From an uncultured Oscillibacter sp. (GTDB lineage: Bacteria > Bacillota > Clostridia > Oscillospirales > Oscillospiraceae): DNA of 53,002 bases. The number at the start of each line of letters is the position of its first letter. Position 1 is the first letter of the stretch. Below the pieces are notes generated by a model, which saw nothing but the letters and a program-made list of their open reading frames with translations, was not told the origin of the DNA and ran no database searches. The position numbers and the translations under genes were made by a program. Below are positions 50,582-53,002 of the stretch, in pieces. Where the stretch lies: NCBI RefSeq assembly GCF_947654275.1, contig NZ_CANTJS010000021.1, positions 1 through 53,002 on the forward strand. The letters are read 5' to 3'.

Positions 50582-51118
50582 ATGGATCTGGCAAACGCGC
50601 TGAAACAAGCGGCGGTGAGCTACGAAGCCTTTTCAACCATCGCCGAAGTCCTTCCGTGGCCGGAAATCGAGGAACGGCATGAATCCCATTTCGGGCCCAA
50701 TGCTTTAGGGCTCATTCTGGACCTGTACCGCTTTCCTCCGGATTATCTCCAGCGGGACACCGCTGAGGCCTATGTCCGGGCCATTCTTTCCGCCATGGCC
50801 TTTTCAGAGGAATGGGACCCGGACTTTTGGCAGATTTCCCTGGAGGAGCGCACACGGCGCCTGACCTTGGGCCGGAGCATATATGAGGGATACGCTATCG
50901 TCCGGAACCCTCGGATGCAAACGAGAGACTGGGAGTATCTCACCGGAGAAGCCACCTTTTTCGGCGGCGGAAGCCCGCCGGATATCTGGGAAGCCTGTTC
51001 CAGCCATTTAGAGCGTGCGGATGTTCTGGAAATCGGCGGCTCCTATGGCGCGGATTATATATATCTGGCGGTTAAGGACAATTGGTTGCTGCTGGTCTCC
51101 TGCGGCGTCTGGGACTAA
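50582..51118 (+). CDS. hypothetical protein
   Basis: The product has 178 residues from the ATG at 50582, which lies just past the nth stop; a GTG at 50576 is an alternative. It is a soluble, mixed protein with MAFSEEWDPDFWQISLEERTR and a hydrophobic end SYGADYIYLAVKDNWLLLVSCG. I do not recognise it. A clear terminator follows at 51135. Confidence 0.6.
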   Translation: MDLANALKQAAVSYEAFSTIAEVLPWPEIEERHESHFGPNALGLILDLYRFPPDYLQRDTAEAYVRAILSAMAFSEEWDPDFWQISLEERTRRLTLGRSIYEGYAIVRNPRMQTRDWEYLTGEATFFGGGSPPDIWEACSSHLERADVLEIGGSYGADYIYLAVKDNWLLLVSCGVWD

Positions 51119-51134
51119 AACAGAAAATCCTTCG

Positions 51135-51164
51135 GTTCCTGCGTGGATACGCAGGAACTTTTTT
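51135..51164 (+). terminator. Rho-independent terminator after the nth unit
   Basis: GTTCCTGCGT, loop GGAT, ACGCAGGAAC, then six T. Confidence 0.92.
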
Positions 51165-51212
51165 GTCCCCTCCCTCATATACTGCCATGAAGAGCTTAAA
51201 GGAGGCAATTTT

Positions 51213-51470
51213 ATGGATGATAAGACGGCCCGGATGGCCGAACAGCTCAGGAAAAACCCGGCCATGCTGAAATCCCTGATGCAGTCCCGGGACGGGCAGG
51301 CCCTCATGCAGATGCTCACTCAGGGGGACCGGGGCGCAGGTTTACAACGGGCGGTACAGTCCGCCGCCAAGGGCGACACCAGCGCCATCATGCAGATGAT
51401 GAACCAGGTTATGCAGAGCCCCGGCGGCGCGGAACTGGTGGAACGCATCAACAAGGCAGTCCAGAAATAA
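51213..51470 (+). CDS. small Met/Gln-rich helical protein (operon gene 1)
   Basis: The product has 85 residues, all helical by look: NPAMLKSLMQSRDGQALMQM, then SAIMQMMNQVMQSPGGAELV. Methionine and glutamine are frequent, as in chaperone or signal-recognition-like amphipathic helices, but no family is recognised. AAAGGAGG precedes the ATG. It forms an operon-like group with the genes at 51718 and 52120, now separated from them by the palindromic element. Confidence 0.7.
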   Translation: MDDKTARMAEQLRKNPAMLKSLMQSRDGQALMQMLTQGDRGAGLQRAVQSAAKGDTSAIMQMMNQVMQSPGGAELVERINKAVQK

Positions 51471-51495
51471 AAAGCGCAAACCGGCTGAAGCATCA

Positions 51496-51687
51496 GAACC
51501 TGTATTCATAGCCGGGGGTACCGGATAGACGGGGATGTTTCCTGCCAGACAAGGAGATTTTCCGCACAAGGAGATTTTCCGCGGCAATCCTGACGGATTA
51601 CAGGGGAAATCGGCACGGTATGGCGCATAAACAGCAAAAAACCGCTCAGACAGCGTTCAAGCGTTCAGCGGTTGTGAATACAGGTTC
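51496..51687. repeat. palindromic mobile element, copy B (192 bp)
   Basis: The ends are GAACCTGTATTCATAG and TGAATACAGGTTC, as in copy A. The inner stem is GATTTTCC (51573-51580) with GGGAAATC (51604-51611), then AATCC, loop TGAC (51591-51594), GGATT. It carries an extra 17-bp tandem duplication (51549-51565 and 51566-51582). It lies between two genes of one strand, without disrupting a frame. Confidence 0.85.
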
Positions 51688-51717
51688 TAAGAACAGGCGG
51701 CAAGGAGGGCGGGCCCC

Positions 51718-52116
51718 ATGGCGGAATTTGACGAAAAACTGAACAGCATCCTGTCCAATCCGGACGCCATGTCACAGATCATGCAGCTGGCTCAGTCTCT
51801 GGGCGGCGGACCGGGACCCGCGGAGGGACCCGCTCCCCAGGCGGCCCCGCCGCCCCCCTCTCCGGCGCCTCCGCCCTTTGGGGGCGCCGACCTGCTTTCC
51901 TCCCTGACCGGCGGCGGAATGGACCCCAAACTCCTCTCCAGGCTCCTCCCGCTGATTCAGGAGCTGGGCGGCCAGCGGGACTCCAATGCCCGCAATCTGC
52001 TTTACGCCCTGCGGCCCTATCTGAAAAGCGACCGGCAGGAGAAAATCGAGCGGGCACTTCAATTGGCGCGGCTGTTCCACCTGGGCAAGAAATTTCTGTC
52101 TGGATGGGAGGGCTGA
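51718..52116 (+). CDS. small protein, helical ends and Pro-rich middle (operon gene 2)
   Basis: The product has 132 residues. The start EFDEKLNSILSNPDAMSQIM resembles the Met-rich helices of the 85-residue neighbour. A Pro/Ala/Gly stretch (about 35-60) links it to a C-terminal helical part, LLSRLLPLIQELGGQ and LLYALRPYLKSDRQEKIERA. I recall similar proteins in Clostridia but no function. GGAGGGCGGGCCCC precedes the ATG. Confidence 0.7.
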   Translation: MAEFDEKLNSILSNPDAMSQIMQLAQSLGGGPGPAEGPAPQAAPPPPSPAPPPFGGADLLSSLTGGGMDPKLLSRLLPLIQELGGQRDSNARNLLYALRPYLKSDRQEKIERALQLARLFHLGKKFLSGWEG

Positions 52117-52119
52117 GGG

Positions 52120-52530
52120 ATGTATAACCGTTATATCCGAAACGACAACGGCAGCTACACCCGCCTTCCGGAGGAAGAGCCCCGGTCCGCGCCCCCTCCG
52201 GGTCCCGGCGGGCCTCCGCCTCCGGACCCGTCTCCCGGTCCGTCTCCCGGCGGCTCCGCCTCCGGAGAAAACGGCGGCCCCTCTCCGCATCATGACTCCG
52301 CCTCGTCAGGGGGCCCCGGCGGTGGGCCGTCCTTCGGCGGGCCGGGCAAAAAAACAAACGGCCGGACCCCCGACGGCCTGACCGGCTTTCTCCAGCATAT
52401 CCTGAACCAGCTCCATCTGGACCATGTGGACACCGGGGACCTGCTTCTTCTGGTGCTGCTGTTCTTCCTGTTCCGTGAGGACGCGGACGAGGAGCTTCTG
52501 GTGGCCCTGGGGCTGCTGCTGATTTTATAG
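52120..52530 (+). CDS. Pro/Gly-rich protein with hydrophobic end (operon gene 3)
   Basis: The product has 136 residues. A Tyr/Arg start (MYNRYIRNDNGSYTRLPEEE) is followed by a disordered Pro/Ser/Gly region (about 20-85), then a helix (LTGFLQHILNQLHLDHVDTG) and a hydrophobic segment LLLLVLLFFLF, then acidic residues and a hydrophobic C-terminus. It looks membrane-associated. It lies 3 bp after gene 2. Function unknown. Confidence 0.65.
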   Translation: MYNRYIRNDNGSYTRLPEEEPRSAPPPGPGGPPPPDPSPGPSPGGSASGENGGPSPHHDSASSGGPGGGPSFGGPGKKTNGRTPDGLTGFLQHILNQLHLDHVDTGDLLLLVLLFFLFREDADEELLVALGLLLIL

Positions 52531-52531
52531 T

Positions 52532-52577
52532 CGCCGCAGTTGAAAAGAAGCATCTGCTTCTTTTCAACTGCGCGGCG
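52532..52577. repeat. long hairpin palindrome past the operon
   Basis: CGCCGC and AGTTGAAAAGAAGCA on the left pair with TGCTTCTTTTCAACT and GCGCGGCG on the right, with a 2-bp loop and one bulge. No T-run follows. It lies 1 bp past the last stop codon. It could cap the 3' end of the operon messenger. Confidence 0.8.
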
Positions 52578-52625
52578 ATGATTCACACACAGGCCGAAAA
52601 ACAGCCTTGCGGTGAACTTCATAGC

Positions 52626-52699
52626 CAGCACAGGGGTTTTACCCGCAGCGGCTTTGCCGCTGCAGATAAATCGGTATGTACCGATTTTCAACTGTGCTG
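52626..52699. repeat. cloverleaf-shaped inverted-repeat block
   Basis: The outer stem CAGCACAG (52626-52633) / CTGTGCTG (52692-52699) encloses three small hairpins: GGG/CCC (52634-52644), GCAGCGGC with TTT loop and GCCGCTGC (52645-52663), and AAATCGGT with ATGT loop and ACCGATTT (52668-52687). It is not a tRNA. The segment CAGTTGAAAA is shared, in inverse orientation, with the palindrome at 52532-52577. Confidence 0.75.
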
Positions 52700-52740
52700 A
52701 CTATATAGTATGCTCGACAAAAAGAAACCGCTGGGCCCTT

Positions 52741-52958
52741 AGAGTCTGTTTTAAAACCGGCGGAATGCCGGATTGGGGCAGATTGTTTACCCAATGGGCA
52801 TGTGATATCCGTAAGGTGGCAGAGCCGCCAACGGCTATCCAATCGTCAGGCAAGGCGATTTGACGCAGAAATCCTGACGGATTTCAAGTCAAATCAACGC
52901 AGTCCTGGCGGAAAAGGATGCCCTGAGACGGCGTTTTGATGGTTTTCAAACAGACTCT
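52741..52958. repeat. palindromic mobile element, copy C (218 bp, different ends)
   Basis: The ends are AGAGTCTGTTTTAAAACC and GGTTTTCAAACAGACTCT. The inside resembles copies A and B: AATGCCGGAT near the left end, GTCAGGCAAGG before the stem, GATTTGAC (52857-52864) with GTCAAATC (52888-52895), then GAAATCC, loop TGAC, GGATTTC. TA flanks both sides if the ends are read as GAGTCTG ... CAGACTC, which suggests a TA target duplication. Confidence 0.8.
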
Positions 52959-53002
52959 AGAGGGTGTCTTCAAACTCAAGCAATCCAAACGAGAATGGCA
53001 GC
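52959..53002. mobile_element. possible end of another mobile element (cut by window edge)
   Basis: GAGGGTGTCTTCAAACTC follows copy C directly and has the look of an IS or MITE terminal repeat. The partner end lies outside the window, so this is only a guess. Confidence 0.25.

Noticed and set aside
49764..50636. N-terminal extension of rarA
   Set aside because: The open frame runs antisense through nth. The family start MQRPLADEIRP follows a strong ribosome site at 49763.
52626..52699. tRNA gene
   Set aside because: The fold is cloverleaf-like, but it lacks a T-loop (GTTCRA), a D-loop and a CCA end, and the stems have the wrong lengths.

Overview
The window comes from a GC-rich, low-repeat Gram-positive chromosome, most likely a gut Clostridia of the Oscillospiraceae (Flavonifractor/Lawsonibacter-like). 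The evidence is a PolC-type DNA polymerase III, an Asp23/FakA pair, a group II ECF transporter module, an SLH-anchored GH25 lysozyme, PadR control, and consensus promoters (TTGACA-17-TATAAT type) with AGGAGG ribosome sites. The genus is inference only. No rRNA, tRNA or CRISPR array was found. Most genes, including polC, the ribosomal protein genes and pyrH-frr, lie on the minus strand, so the replication fork probably runs from high to low coordinates here.

Layout. 1-1300: an AT-richer accessory edge holding a GyrI-like gene split by a short palindromic element, then non-coding DNA. 1300-4750: rplJ-rplL with an L10 leader, then the coupled tcdA / Cys-rich protein / mnmA group. 4750-5780: about 1 kb without genes, with a cluster of DnaA-box-like 9-mers. 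5780-8840 (plus): asp23-fakA-gluQ. 8920-21130 (minus): an EFR1-type flavodoxin-ferredoxin, ClpE, CvpA, a DUF5711 protein, truA, two paralogous membrane-anchored proteins around a sugar acetyltransferase, ecfA1-ecfA2-ecfT and an rRNA methyltransferase. 21400-26450 (minus): SLH-GH25 lysozyme, a PadR regulator with a SEDS-like membrane protein, rpmF and its YceD-like partner. 26600-32580 (plus): an RluA-type pseudouridine synthase, potA-potB-potCD (permease and binding protein fused), a thioesterase and a small protein. 32690-45850 (minus): ferritin, then the core operon pyrH-frr-uppS-cdsA-dxr-rseP-ispG-polC, with a PARG-like gene and a GNAT gene inserted. 46000-52530: a thioesterase, a DUF951 gene coupled to a 31-residue membrane peptide, an S1-domain protein, rarA, nth, and an operon of small unknown proteins. 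52530-53002: dense palindromic and mobile-element DNA.

The main logic is housekeeping: tRNA modification, isoprenoid and phospholipid precursor synthesis, undecaprenyl phosphate supply, replication, ribosome components, and uptake of vitamins and polyamines. The least explained signals are a three-copy palindromic element family with a covarying two-tier stem and an invariant TGAC loop (354-514, 51496-51687, 52741-52958), a cloverleaf-shaped inverted-repeat block (52626-52699), a PadR operator embedded in a perfect promoter in front of a SEDS-like gene, and a terminator-like hairpin in the leader of the lysozyme gene.
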